Shown one piece after another: positions 52,735-61,707 of a stretch of 64,000 nucleotides of DNA (positions are counted from its first letter, which is position 1; the number at the start of each line of letters is the position of its first letter). This DNA comes from Porcipelethomonas sp964621265 (lineage in GTDB: Bacteria > Bacillota > Clostridia > Oscillospirales > Ruminococcaceae): contig CAZULQ010000001.1 of the NCBI GenBank assembly GCA_964621265.1, positions 62,001 to 126,000 on the forward strand. Direction: 5' to 3'. The notes under the pieces were generated by a model. It saw nothing but the letters and a program-made list of their open reading frames with translations, searched no databases and had not been told where the DNA came from. The position numbers and the translations under genes were made by a program.

Positions 52735-53160
52735 TTAATCAACTACAACGATACCCATTGAACGAGCAGTTCCTGCGATCATGCTCATTGCTGCTTCGAG
52801 TGAACCAGCATTAAGGTCAGGCATCTTCTGTTCAGCAATCTTCTGAATCTGTTCCTTAGTGATGTTAGCAACCTTGTCCTTGTTAGGAACACCTGAAGCT
52901 GTTTCGATACCGCAAGCCTTCTTGATAAGAACTGCTGCCGGCGGTGTCTTTGTAATGAATGAGAATGAACGGTCTGCATATACTGTAATAACAACAGGGA
53001 TAATCATACCGATGTCATTCTTTGTTCTTTCGTTAAAATCCTTTGTAAAAGCCATGATGTTAACACCGTGCTGACCGAGAGCCGGACCAACCGGTGGAGC
53101 AGGAGTAGCCTTACCTGCCGGAATCTGAAGCTTAATATAGCCTACTACTTTCTGTGCCAT
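52735..53160 (-). CDS. rplK: 50S ribosomal protein L11
   Basis: A 141-residue L11. The proline-rich N-terminus GKATPAPPVGPALGQHGVN and the C-terminal RNA-binding AGSLEAAMSMIAGTARSMG are conserved. GGAGG stands before ATG 53160. It sits between nusG and rplA as usual. Confidence 0.98.
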   Translation of the reverse strand: MAQKVVGYIKLQIPAGKATPAPPVGPALGQHGVNIMAFTKDFNERTKNDIGMIIPVVITVYADRSFSFITKTPPAAVLIKKACGIETASGVPNKDKVANITKEQIQKIAEQKMPDLNAGSLEAAMSMIAGTARSMGIVVVD

Positions 53161-53257
53161 GCTTTTCGCACCTCCAAAAATTGTGGTAAAAACCGAGACA
53201 ATGAAAAATTTTTGCCTCTCCCACTTTTAAGCATTTGCAGCTTTAATAATTCTTTTC

Positions 53258-53788
53258 TTAATCGTCAAGCTTAATAATCTGGTTAAGAGCCAGTGAAGCC
53301 TGAGTTTCTCGACCGAACATTGATACCAATACATCAACTGTTCCTTCCTCGAGATTGATTTTCTGGACTATACCGACAAAGCCGTCCATAGCAGTTCCTG
53401 AAACCTGAACCTGGTCGCCGACTTCGAAGTTTACTTCAACAGTACCTTCAGAAAGGTCAACACCAAGTGCCATAACCTCAGCTTCTGAGAGCGGAGTCGG
53501 CTCAGACGCAGGACCCACAAAGCCCGTTACGCCTCTTGTGTTCTTTACAACATACCATGAATCATCAGTATAAACCATTTTCAGCAGGACATAACCCGGA
53601 TAAGTTTTTCTTTCAACTTCCTTTGTCTTGCCGTCGGTAATCTCAGTTACCTTTTCAGTCGGAACTCTTACTTCAAGGATAAGGTCGTGAAGCTTTCTGT
53701 TTTCCACAACTTTTTCAATATTCTGTGCAACCTTGTTTTCATAGCCTGAATATGTGTGAATCACATACCACTTTGCTGCTTCTGACAT
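53258..53788 (-). CDS. nusG: Transcription termination/antitermination factor NusG
   Basis: A 176-residue NusG. The N-terminal NGN domain begins KWYVIHTYSGYENKVAQNI and has PGYVLLKM and TRGVTGFVG; the C-terminal KOW motif is VGDQVQVSGTAMDGFVGIV. Binds RNA polymerase and modulates pausing. AGGGAGG precedes the ATG. Confidence 0.97.
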   Translation of the reverse strand: MSEAAKWYVIHTYSGYENKVAQNIEKVVENRKLHDLILEVRVPTEKVTEITDGKTKEVERKTYPGYVLLKMVYTDDSWYVVKNTRGVTGFVGPASEPTPLSEAEVMALGVDLSEGTVEVNFEVGDQVQVSGTAMDGFVGIVQKINLEEGTVDVLVSMFGRETQASLALNQIIKLDD

Positions 53789-53821
53789 TTAAAATCCTCC
53801 CTAAAGTCGTTATGTCCCTTA

Positions 53822-54085
53822 TCAGTTACCTAAATTAATGAGATAGCTGAAGAGTTTGATGAGACCTAAGTCAAGACCGCCAACAAACGCACTTGAAATA
53901 ACCATTGTAACGAGCACAACGAATGTGTTGTTGAAAACCTTCTTCTTGCTTGGCCATGTCACCTTTTTGAATTCGCTTCTTAAGTCCTTGAACCACTTGG
54001 CAATTCTGTTAGGCTTTTTCTTTTCAGCCTTTGCCTTCTTGGACTTTTCCGAGGTCTTTTTCTCGATTTTTGTTTCTTCTGACAT
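53822..54085 (-). CDS. secE: Preprotein translocase subunit SecE
   Basis: An 87-residue SecE. A lysine/glutamate-rich N-terminus is followed by the conserved DLRSEFKKVTWPSKKKV motif and one transmembrane helix (about 55-80). It stabilises SecY. The gene lies between rpmG and nusG, the standard place. Confidence 0.96.
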   Translation of the reverse strand: MSEETKIEKKTSEKSKKAKAEKKKPNRIAKWFKDLRSEFKKVTWPSKKKVFNNTFVVLVTMVISSAFVGGLDLGLIKLFSYLINLGN

Positions 54086-54103
54086 CTTTAAGAGACCTCC
54101 CGC

Positions 54104-54253
54104 TTACTTTGTTTCCTTGTGAAGAGTATGCTTCTTACAGAACTTGCAATGCTTGTTCATTTCAAGTCTGTCAGGATCATTCTTCTTGTTTTTCTTCGTA
54201 CAATAGTTACGCTGCTTGCATTCTGTACAAGCTAAAGTCACCTTTACTCTCAT
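54104..54253 (-). CDS. rpmG: 50S ribosomal protein L33, zinc-binding form
   Basis: A 49-residue L33 starting MRVKVTLACTECKQRNY and containing MNKHCKFCKKHTLHKETK. The four zinc-ligand cysteines are C9, C12, C36 and C39, so this is the C+ paralog that needs zinc. GGAGG is seven bases before ATG 54253. It is the first gene of the rpmG-secE-nusG-rplK-rplA unit. Confidence 0.95.
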   Translation of the reverse strand: MRVKVTLACTECKQRNYCTKKNKKNDPDRLEMNKHCKFCKKHTLHKETK

Positions 54254-54355
54254 ATCGGCACCTCCTGACGATATTCTTCCGTTTTGCGGAAAATAAATAG
54301 TTTGCCTCCCTCAGTTTAGAGGACATAAAAATAAACCCCTAAAAGAGGTACGTTA

Positions 54356-54384
54356 ATTATAACATATATTATTTCAAAAGTCAA
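54356..54384 (-). promoter_or_regulatory. Sigma-A promoter of rpmG-secE-nusG-rplKA
   Basis: Minus-strand TTGACT (54379-54384), 17-base spacer, perfect TATAAT (54356-54361) with extended TGT. The leader to rpmG is about 95 bases. Confidence 0.86.
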
Positions 54385-54497
54385 CCTTTTTATAATAATT
54401 TTTCCGGAATGATTTTAAAATTCACGTTATATAATAGTATAGAAGCAGAAAAACGCATATTTTTTGCTTATCTGACCATTAAATTATGAAAAAATAC

Positions 54498-54526
54498 TTG
54501 AAGTTTTTTGTGGAATATGTTAAAAT
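54498..54526 (+). promoter_or_regulatory. Promoter of ddl
   Basis: TTGAAG (54498-54503), 17-base spacer, TAAAAT (54521-54526) with extended TGT. The ddl ATG is about 90 bases downstream. Confidence 0.7.
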
Positions 54527-54615
54527 ATAGTGATACATAATGCTTTTCGGAATTTTTTTGTCCCATGCAGACATTTCCGGAAGATATTCATTATAAGAAT
54601 AAGGAGTTGTAGACA

Positions 54616-55689
54616 ATGTCAAAAATCAAAGTCGCAGTTATATTCGGCGGTGTTTCAAGTGAGCATGACATTTCACTGGTTTCGGCAACTAACGTCATCG
54701 AAAATATGCCAAAGGATAAATATCAGATAACCTGTATAGGTATCACCAAAAAGGGCAGATGGCTCTATTATCCTGGCGATGTAAGCAATATTGCTTCAGG
54801 TGAATGGGAAAAGGACCCTGACTGTTCATCAGCCATTATTTCACCTGACCCGCTTCACAAGGGCATTATAGTTTTAGAAAACGGCGAATATACAAGACGT
54901 AAGATTGACGTTGTTTTCCCTGTTCTTCACGGCAAAAACGGCGAAGACGGAACAATTCAGGGGCTTCTGGACCTTGCAAGAATTCCTTATGTCGGCTGCG
55001 GACTTTTAGCCTCAGCTTCATGTATGGATAAGGCACACACACATTCCGTACTCGACTATAATGGTATAAAGACAGCCAAGTGGGCTATGCTCGGGCTCCG
55101 TGATATCAATGCACTTGACAAAAAGTGTACTGAAATCGCTGACAGACTCGGCTTCCCTATGTTTGTAAAGCCTGCAAATGCCGGTTCATCAATCGGTATA
55201 AACAAGGCTGACGACCTTGAAGCTTTAAAGGACGCTGTGAAAATTGCTTTTTCACATGATAATAAGGTAATCATTGAAGAATTTATAAAGGGCAGAGAGC
55301 TTGAGGTTGCAGTATTCGGCTACGACTCACCTTTTGCTTCATACGTCGGCGAAATCGGAAAGTCAAACGACTTCTATGACTATGAGTCCAAATACATCAA
55401 CAATTCTGTAAACCTTATTGTTCCTGCGGAAATTTCTGACGAAGCTGAAAAGGAAATCAGAGAAACTGCTGTCAATGCATACAAGGCAATGGGCTGTAAG
55501 GGACTTTCAAGAGTTGACTTCTTCCTGACAGACGACAGACAGGTTGTCTTAAACGAAATCAATACAATGCCGGGCTTCACCCCTATCAGCATGTATCCGA
55601 AGCTTATGGAAGACCTCGGCATGACATACCCTTACCTTATAGATAAGCTTATCGAGCAGGCTATTGACAATGCCGAAAGAAACTATTAA
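54616..55689 (+). CDS. ddl: D-alanine--D-alanine ligase
   Basis: Joins two D-alanines for the peptidoglycan stem peptide. The ATP-grasp enzyme begins KVAVIFGGVSSEHDISLVSA and has VFPVLHGKNGEDGTIQGLL, KPANAGSSIGI and the metal-binding EINTMPGFTP. Length 357 is normal. murI follows after 15 bases, so D-Ala and D-Glu supply are co-transcribed. Confidence 0.96.
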   Translation: MSKIKVAVIFGGVSSEHDISLVSATNVIENMPKDKYQITCIGITKKGRWLYYPGDVSNIASGEWEKDPDCSSAIISPDPLHKGIIVLENGEYTRRKIDVVFPVLHGKNGEDGTIQGLLDLARIPYVGCGLLASASCMDKAHTHSVLDYNGIKTAKWAMLGLRDINALDKKCTEIADRLGFPMFVKPANAGSSIGINKADDLEALKDAVKIAFSHDNKVIIEEFIKGRELEVAVFGYDSPFASYVGEIGKSNDFYDYESKYINNSVNLIVPAEISDEAEKEIRETAVNAYKAMGCKGLSRVDFFLTDDRQVVLNEINTMPGFTPISMYPKLMEDLGMTYPYLIDKLIEQAIDNAERNY

Positions 55690-55704
55690 AGGAAAAACAC
55701 AGAC

Positions 55705-56517
55705 ATGAACAAAGATTATGCTATCGGAGTTTTCGACTCCGGTATGGGCGGACTTACAGCCGTAAAGGAGCTCAACGCTCTTCTGCCCTGTGAGGACGTA
55801 ATATATTTCGGTGATACAGCAAGAATACCTTATGGCAGCCGAAGCCGTGAAACAGTTTTAAGATACGCAAAAGAGGACATTGAGTTTCTTCAGAAGCATA
55901 AAATCAAAATGATTATTGCGGCATGCGGAACTGTAAGCTCAGTTATCGGGGCAGACTCCCCTGTCGGTGATATGCCGTTCACAGGAGTCCTCTTCCCTGC
56001 GGCTCAGGCGGCCTGTGCCGCAACAAGAAGCGGCAGAATCGGCGTTATAGGAACTCCTGCAACAATAAGAAGCGGAAGCTTTGCCAAAGCAATAAAGGGC
56101 ATAAACCCGTCAGCAAAGGTTATCGGAAATGCATGTCCGCTTTTTGTACATCTCGTTGAAAACGGCTATACTGCCCGTGACTGCGAAATCACACGCCTTG
56201 CGGCGCTCGAATACTTAGAACCGATTAAGGCTGAGGACGTTGACACGCTGATTTTAGGCTGTACGCACTACCCTGTTATAAAGGATATTATTGCTGACAT
56301 TATGGGAGAAAACGTAAAGCTTATATCACCCGGTGCAGAGGCTGCGAAATATGCACAGAAAGCACTTATGTCTGCTGACCTTTTAAAGGATGACGACACT
56401 CCGGGAAAGAATGTTTTCTATGTCAGCGACAGCAAGGAGCTTTTTGAAGAAAACGCAGGACATTTTCTTGAACATCCTGTTGACGGTGAAGTGTTCAGCT
56501 GTAATTTAGGGGAATAA
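55705..56517 (+). CDS. murI: Glutamate racemase
   Basis: Makes D-glutamate for peptidoglycan. The start GVFDSGMGGLT, the FGDTARIPYGSRS motif and the second catalytic cysteine in LGCTHYP are canonical. The first catalytic cysteine is present, but its motif reads ACGTVS instead of the usual ACNTAS, so the conserved asparagine is glycine. Length 270 is typical. Confidence 0.93.
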   Translation: MNKDYAIGVFDSGMGGLTAVKELNALLPCEDVIYFGDTARIPYGSRSRETVLRYAKEDIEFLQKHKIKMIIAACGTVSSVIGADSPVGDMPFTGVLFPAAQAACAATRSGRIGVIGTPATIRSGSFAKAIKGINPSAKVIGNACPLFVHLVENGYTARDCEITRLAALEYLEPIKAEDVDTLILGCTHYPVIKDIIADIMGENVKLISPGAEAAKYAQKALMSADLLKDDDTPGKNVFYVSDSKELFEENAGHFLEHPVDGEVFSCNLGE

Positions 56518-56520
56518 AAA

Positions 56521-56946
56521 TTGAGTTGTGAAAAATTTTTGATAGAAATGAAGAGTATTCAGTCCATATATAATGACAAGACTGAAACTGAGCTTGTAAC
56601 CTCGGGAAAATTCAGAATCAAGGACGACAAATTCATAATAACATACAAGGATTCCGAGGCAACGGGTTTTGACGGCTCTACTACTGAAATTACCGTAGTC
56701 GGTGATAAGCTTGCTTCCATTATAAGAAAAGGAAGCTCAAGCTCCGACCTTGTTATTGAGCCGGGCAGAAAGCATCACTGTCATTATGAAACGCCATACG
56801 GCGGAATGATGATAGGTATTTACACCCACACCATTGAAAACAAGCTCGACAAGAACGGCGGAAGCCTCTATATGAAGTATACACTTGATATAAATTCAAG
56901 CTATATGTCGGACAATGAAATAATAATGAATATAAAAAAAGCATAA
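56521..56946 (+). CDS. DUF1934 domain protein
   Basis: A 141-residue protein of the DUF1934 family, predicted to be a small beta-barrel. Typical segments are LVTSGKFRIKDDKFIITYKD and LDKNGGSLYMKYTLDINSSY. Start is TTG 56521, seven bases after AGGGGA. It lies between murI and argS, an association seen in many clostridia. The function is unknown. Confidence 0.82.
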   Translation: MSCEKFLIEMKSIQSIYNDKTETELVTSGKFRIKDDKFIITYKDSEATGFDGSTTEITVVGDKLASIIRKGSSSSDLVIEPGRKHHCHYETPYGGMMIGIYTHTIENKLDKNGGSLYMKYTLDINSSYMSDNEIIMNIKKA

Positions 56947-56964
56947 GAAAGGTTGGTTTAACCA

Positions 56965-58731
56965 ATGGCAGATTTAATGAAGCTTGCGTCAGAACAGGCA
57001 AGAGAAATTATACTTGAGTCTCTCGGCAGACTTGTGGCATCAGGAAAGGCACCGAACGAACCGCTCCCGAACTTTATAATTGAAGTTCCGGCAGACAAGA
57101 CTCACGGCGACTTTGCCGCAAATGCCGCAATGGTTTCAGCAAAGGTATTCAAGCTGCCGCCAAGAAAGATTGCGGAACTTATCTGTGAAGAAGCAGTGCT
57201 TGACGGTACATATTTTGAAAAGATTGAAATTGCAGGCCCTGGATTTATCAACTTCTTCCTGTCAAGAAAATGGTTCTCAGCGGTTGCTGATACAGTTATA
57301 AAGGACGGCGACAACTACGGCAGAACAACTACAGGCGAAGGCAAGAAAATTCTCGTTGAATTCGTTTCGGCAAATCCGACAGGTCCTATGCATATCGGTA
57401 ACGCAAGAGGCGGTGCTATCGGTGACGGTCTTGCAGAAATTCTCGACTGGGCAGGATATACAGTTGAAAGAGAATTCTATGTAAATGATGCGGGCAACCA
57501 GATTGAAAAGTTCGGAAAATCACTTGAACTCAGATATATGCAGATATGCGGCAAGCATGGTCTTAAGATACTTGCAAAGCACAACAACGAAACAGCGGCA
57601 ATCTGCGAAGCAATCTATAATGATACAGAAAAATTCCCTATGCCTGAGGACGTTTACCTCGGTATGGATATTATCGAACACGCTCACAACTTCTTTATGG
57701 AAAAGGGCGTTGCACTTGCAAACGAAACAGAAGAAGAACGCAGAAAACAGCTTGTTGAGTATGCGCTTCCGAAGAACGTTGCAGGACTTGAAAGAGACCT
57801 CGGCAAATACCGCATTACTTATGATACATGGTTCAGAGAGAGCACTCTCCACAACGACGGTTCTGTAAAGAAAATCGTTGAGATGCTCACAGAAAGCGGC
57901 TATACATACGAACTTGAAGGCGCAATCTGGTTCAAGTCATCAGAGCTCGGCGACGAAAAGGACAGAGTTTTAGTCCGTGCAAACGGTATTCCTACTTACT
58001 TCGTACCTGACATTGCCTACCACTACAACAAGCTTGTGACAAGAGGCTTTGACAAGGCAATTGACATTTTCGGCGCTGACCACCACGGCTATATCCAAAG
58101 AATGAAGGCGGCGCTCACAGCACTCGGTGTTGACGCAAACCGTCTTGATATCGTTATCATGCAGATGGTAAACCTTGTAAAGGACGGCGAAAAGTACAAG
58201 CTTTCAAAGCGTTCAGGCAAGGCGATTACACTTTCAACTCTCCTTGACGAGATTCCGATTGACGCTGCAAGATTCTTCTTTAACTACCGTGAGCCTAACT
58301 CACACTTTGACTTTGACCTTGACTTAGCGGTTGAAAAGTCATCACAGAATCCTGTTTTCTATGTGCAGTACGCACATGCGAGAATCTGCAGTATTATTGC
58401 GGCTCTCAATGTTTCAGGCGTTATGGCTGACAAGTATACAGCAAATGAACTCGACGTTCTGGACAAGCCTCAGGAAATCGAGCTTATCCGCCATTTAGCG
58501 GCGCTCCCTACTGAAATTGACAGTGCGGCAAAGGCTTATGACCCATCAAAAATCACAAAGTATGCTGTTGAACTTGCAACACTCTTCCACAAGTTCTATG
58601 ACGCATGCAGTGTAAAGAACGCTGAATCAGAAGAACTCAAAAAGGCAAGACTTGTTCTCTGCCGCGCAGTTATGCAGGCGCTCAGAAATGCACTTACAAT
58701 ATTAAAAATTGACAAACCCGAAAAAATGTGA
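56965..58731 (+). CDS. argS: Arginyl-tRNA synthetase
   Basis: Charges tRNA(Arg). The class I HIGH signature is ANPTGPMHIGNARGG and the KMSKS-like loop is KLSKRSGKAITL. It has the N-terminal additional domain and the C-terminal anticodon-binding domain ending DALRNALTILKI-like. Length 588 is slightly above average. The tRNA-Arg gene 5 kb away is on the opposite strand and has no evident link. Confidence 0.97.
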   Translation: MADLMKLASEQAREIILESLGRLVASGKAPNEPLPNFIIEVPADKTHGDFAANAAMVSAKVFKLPPRKIAELICEEAVLDGTYFEKIEIAGPGFINFFLSRKWFSAVADTVIKDGDNYGRTTTGEGKKILVEFVSANPTGPMHIGNARGGAIGDGLAEILDWAGYTVEREFYVNDAGNQIEKFGKSLELRYMQICGKHGLKILAKHNNETAAICEAIYNDTEKFPMPEDVYLGMDIIEHAHNFFMEKGVALANETEEERRKQLVEYALPKNVAGLERDLGKYRITYDTWFRESTLHNDGSVKKIVEMLTESGYTYELEGAIWFKSSELGDEKDRVLVRANGIPTYFVPDIAYHYNKLVTRGFDKAIDIFGADHHGYIQRMKAALTALGVDANRLDIVIMQMVNLVKDGEKYKLSKRSGKAITLSTLLDEIPIDAARFFFNYREPNSHFDFDLDLAVEKSSQNPVFYVQYAHARICSIIAALNVSGVMADKYTANELDVLDKPQEIELIRHLAALPTEIDSAAKAYDPSKITKYAVELATLFHKFYDACSVKNAESEELKKARLVLCRAVMQALRNALTILKIDKPEKM

Positions 58732-58855
58732 TATTATTAGTAGTAGGTTACATTTCAGTAACACACGCTATATCCTTTTTTTGATACATTTTGTACATGT
58801 TTCATCAGGCATATGAGTTTTATATATTCTCTCCCGCTTCATTCATGTTTACAAT

Positions 58856-58884
58856 TTGTAATATGTTCAAGAGCAAAGTATTAT
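58856..58884 (+). promoter_or_regulatory. Promoter of the PucR-type regulator gene
   Basis: TTGTAA (58856-58861), 17-base spacer, TATTAT (58879-58884). The region from 58732 to 58855 holds a small GTTAC/GTAAC hairpin at about 58744-58762 but no gene. Confidence 0.6.
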
Positions 58885-58919
58885 AACATAAAATCTAAAA
58901 GCAGAAAGGAATGCTTAAA

Positions 58920-60005
58920 ATGTCCAACAGATTATTTCAGGGTCTTGTACACCAGATGAGAGACGCGGTTAACACTGTTATCGGAGTTGTTGACGAAACT
59001 GCAACAATCATCGCATGCAGCGACCTTACAAAGGTAGGAACAACAAACGAATTTGTTTCACTTGACCTTAACGACTCTCACGATATCTTTATCAGAGACG
59101 GTTATACTTACAAGCCATTCGGCTCAAGAGTTAAGCCTGAATATGCTGTTTTTGTTGAAGGCGTTGACGAAAATGCCGCTAAATATGCAACAATCATGGC
59201 AATCAGCCTTTCAAACATCAAGCAGTACTATGATGAAAAGTATGACAGAAACAACTTTATAAAGAATGTTGTTCTGGACAATGTTCTTCCGGGCGATATT
59301 GTAATCAAGGCAAGAGAGCTCCATTTCAATGCGGAAATCAGCAGAGTTGTATTCCTTATCAGAATCATCTCAGCCAACGATATTTCTGCTTATGATGTTA
59401 TCCAGAACCTCTTCCCAGACAAGAACAAGGACTTTGTTTTCAATATCACAGAAAGCGATATTGTTCTCGTTAAGGAAATCAAGAATACTGTTGATTCAAA
59501 GGACCTCGAAAAGCTTGCACGTTCAATTTCCGATACGCTCAGCAGTGAATTCTATACAAGAGTAAATGTTGGTATCGGTACAGCCGTTATCGGCGTCAAG
59601 GAGCTTGCACGTTCATTCAAGGAAGCTCAGATGGCTCTTGAAGTCGGCAAGGTATTCGACACAGACAAGAATATCGTAAGCTATGATAATCTTGGTATCG
59701 CAAGACTTATCTATCACCTCCCTACAACCCTCTGTGAGACATTCTTACATGAAGTTTTCAAGAAGGGCAGCATTGAATCACTCGACCACGAAACTCTTTT
59801 CACAATCCAGAAGTTCTTCGAAAACAACCTTAACGTTTCAGAAACTTCAAGAAAGCTTTTCGTACACAGAAATACACTCGTTTACAGACTTGAAAAAATC
59901 AAGAAGCTCACAGGTCTTGACCTGAGAGAATTTGACCATGCTATCATCTTCAAGATTGCACTCATGGTTAAGAAGTATTTATCGGCTAATCCGGTTAAAT
60001 TCTAA
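58920..60005 (+). CDS. PucR/CdaR-type helix-turn-helix transcriptional regulator
   Basis: A 361-residue regulator. An N-terminal sensory region (1-130) is followed by a degenerate GGDEF-like region (about 140-260) and a C-terminal PucR HTH (about 300-340) with the motif NVSETSRKLFVHRNTLVYRL. The signal it senses is unknown. ATG 58920 lies nine bases after AAAGGA; an ATG nine bases earlier is too close to it. It is followed by ftsE after 63 bases, with a weak hairpin (GCCGGA/TCCGGC at 60013-60048) between. Confidence 0.88.
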   Translation: MSNRLFQGLVHQMRDAVNTVIGVVDETATIIACSDLTKVGTTNEFVSLDLNDSHDIFIRDGYTYKPFGSRVKPEYAVFVEGVDENAAKYATIMAISLSNIKQYYDEKYDRNNFIKNVVLDNVLPGDIVIKARELHFNAEISRVVFLIRIISANDISAYDVIQNLFPDKNKDFVFNITESDIVLVKEIKNTVDSKDLEKLARSISDTLSSEFYTRVNVGIGTAVIGVKELARSFKEAQMALEVGKVFDTDKNIVSYDNLGIARLIYHLPTTLCETFLHEVFKKGSIESLDHETLFTIQKFFENNLNVSETSRKLFVHRNTLVYRLEKIKKLTGLDLREFDHAIIFKIALMVKKYLSANPVKF

Positions 60006-60068
60006 AATCATTGCCGGACAGGTTTATTTATGTCGGTATAACTCCGGCTAAAGGAAGGTGTCCTAATT

Positions 60069-60752
60069 TTGGTAGAACTAAAAAATGTGTCAGTTACCTA
60101 TTCTACTGGTGTTGACGCACTCAACAACGTAAGCCTGAGAATCAACGACGGTGACTTTGCATTCGTTGTCGGCTCATCAGGTGCAGGAAAGAGTACGCTT
60201 ATCAAGCTTATTCTTAAGGAAATCGACGCTACAAGCGGCTCAGTTTACGTTAACGACTATAATCTTTCAACTCTCAACAGAAAGAAAATTCCGGAATTCA
60301 GAAGAACAATCGGCTTCGTTTTCCAGGACTTCAGACTTATTCCGTCCATGACGGTATATGAAAACATTGCGTTCGTTCTCCGTGTTATTGACGCACCGAG
60401 AAAGTATATACGCAAGAGAGTTCCTTACGTTATAAGTCTTGTCGGACTTCAGGAAAAATCAAATTCCTATCCGAATCAGCTTTCAGGTGGTGAGCAGCAG
60501 CGTGTTGCTATCGCAAGAGCACTTGTAAACGACCCTCAGCTGATTATTGCCGACGAGCCTACGGGAAATATCGACCCTGAGCTTTCATACGAAATCGTTG
60601 ACCTGCTTAAAGGTATCAATGACTGTGGTACTACTATTCTTATGGTTACCCATGAACATGACCTTGTAAGACATTTCGGCGGACGTATCATCAATATCAA
60701 CTCAGGCGAGGTAGTTTTCGACGAGGTGATTGGAGGCGTAAATGAAGCTTAG
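60069..60752 (+). CDS. ftsE: Cell division ATP-binding protein FtsE
   Basis: ATPase partner of FtsX controlling peptidoglycan hydrolases at division. Walker A GSSGAGKST, signature LSGGEQQRVAIARA, Walker B LIIADEPTGNIDP and switch VTHEHD are clear. Start is TTG 60069 after AAGGAAGG. It overlaps ftsX by 11 bases. Length 227 is normal. Confidence 0.96.
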   Translation: MVELKNVSVTYSTGVDALNNVSLRINDGDFAFVVGSSGAGKSTLIKLILKEIDATSGSVYVNDYNLSTLNRKKIPEFRRTIGFVFQDFRLIPSMTVYENIAFVLRVIDAPRKYIRKRVPYVISLVGLQEKSNSYPNQLSGGEQQRVAIARALVNDPQLIIADEPTGNIDPELSYEIVDLLKGINDCGTTILMVTHEHDLVRHFGGRIININSGEVVFDEVIGGVNEA

Positions 60753-61647
60753 TGGTTTAAGATATCTGACTAAACAGGGCTTTGAAAACGTCTGGAAGAA
60801 CAAGATGATGGCGTTTGCGTCATTTTGTGTACTCCTTGTTTCAATCCTGCTTATCGGACTTTCAACTCTCCTCTTTATCAACATCAACTCAATCATCGGT
60901 GAAACTGAAAGCAAAAACGAAGTAATCGTTTTCCTTGACCAGGATATAACACAGGCTGAAACCGATGAAATGAGAGGACAGCTTGAAAGCATGGAAAATG
61001 TCAAGAAGGTTACTTTCTATTCAAAGGACGAAGCTTTTGAGTCAATGAAGGAAAGTATGGCTGAGTATAAGGAAATCTTTGATTCACTCGGCGACGATAA
61101 CCCTCTTGTTGACTCATTCAGAATCAAAATCAAGAATATCTCAAAGATTTCTGAAACTGTTGCACTTTTTGAAGGCCTTGACAATGTGTACTCAATCAGT
61201 GCACCATACGACTTTGCAAATATTCTCACAGAGCTCAGAAAAATTCTGACTCTCATTGCAACAGCTATTATTATTTCTCTTGCCATCGTTTCAATGGTTA
61301 TCATTTCAAATACAACCAAGGCCAGCGTTTTTGCAAGAAGAAATGAAATCAGTATCATGAAATATGTTGGTGCTACAAACGCATTTATCCGTATACCTTT
61401 CTTTGTTGAGGGTATGATTACAGGTATTTTTGCGGGACTTGTTGCAACACTTATTACATGGGTAAGCTATGATGCGTTAATTGAACTTCTCAATGAAAAG
61501 GTTAACATCATAAGCATTATCGGAGCGGGAACACTCACTCCGTTCAGCGAAATCTTTACTAAGGTTATTCTGGCATATGTATTGTCAGGTGCACTTGTAG
61601 GTGCGCTCGGAAGTATGCTGAGTACAAGAAAGCATCTTAACGTATAA
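60742..61647 (+). CDS. ftsX: Cell division protein FtsX
   Basis: A 301-residue integral membrane protein with four helices (about 22-45, 170-192, 220-245, 273-293) and an extracytoplasmic loop between the first two that should bind the hydrolase partner. Typical segments: LTKQGFENVWKNKMMAFAS and the ARRNEISIMKYVGATNAFIR coupling loop. GGAGG precedes ATG 60742. Confidence 0.95.
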   Translation: MKLSGLRYLTKQGFENVWKNKMMAFASFCVLLVSILLIGLSTLLFININSIIGETESKNEVIVFLDQDITQAETDEMRGQLESMENVKKVTFYSKDEAFESMKESMAEYKEIFDSLGDDNPLVDSFRIKIKNISKISETVALFEGLDNVYSISAPYDFANILTELRKILTLIATAIIISLAIVSMVIISNTTKASVFARRNEISIMKYVGATNAFIRIPFFVEGMITGIFAGLVATLITWVSYDALIELLNEKVNIISIIGAGTLTPFSEIFTKVILAYVLSGALVGALGSMLSTRKHLNV

Positions 61648-61707
61648 AAAACATTTATGAAATTTTAAGAATGGTGGTGTTTCGCTGCTGTTTAGCGGCA
61701 AAAGGTT

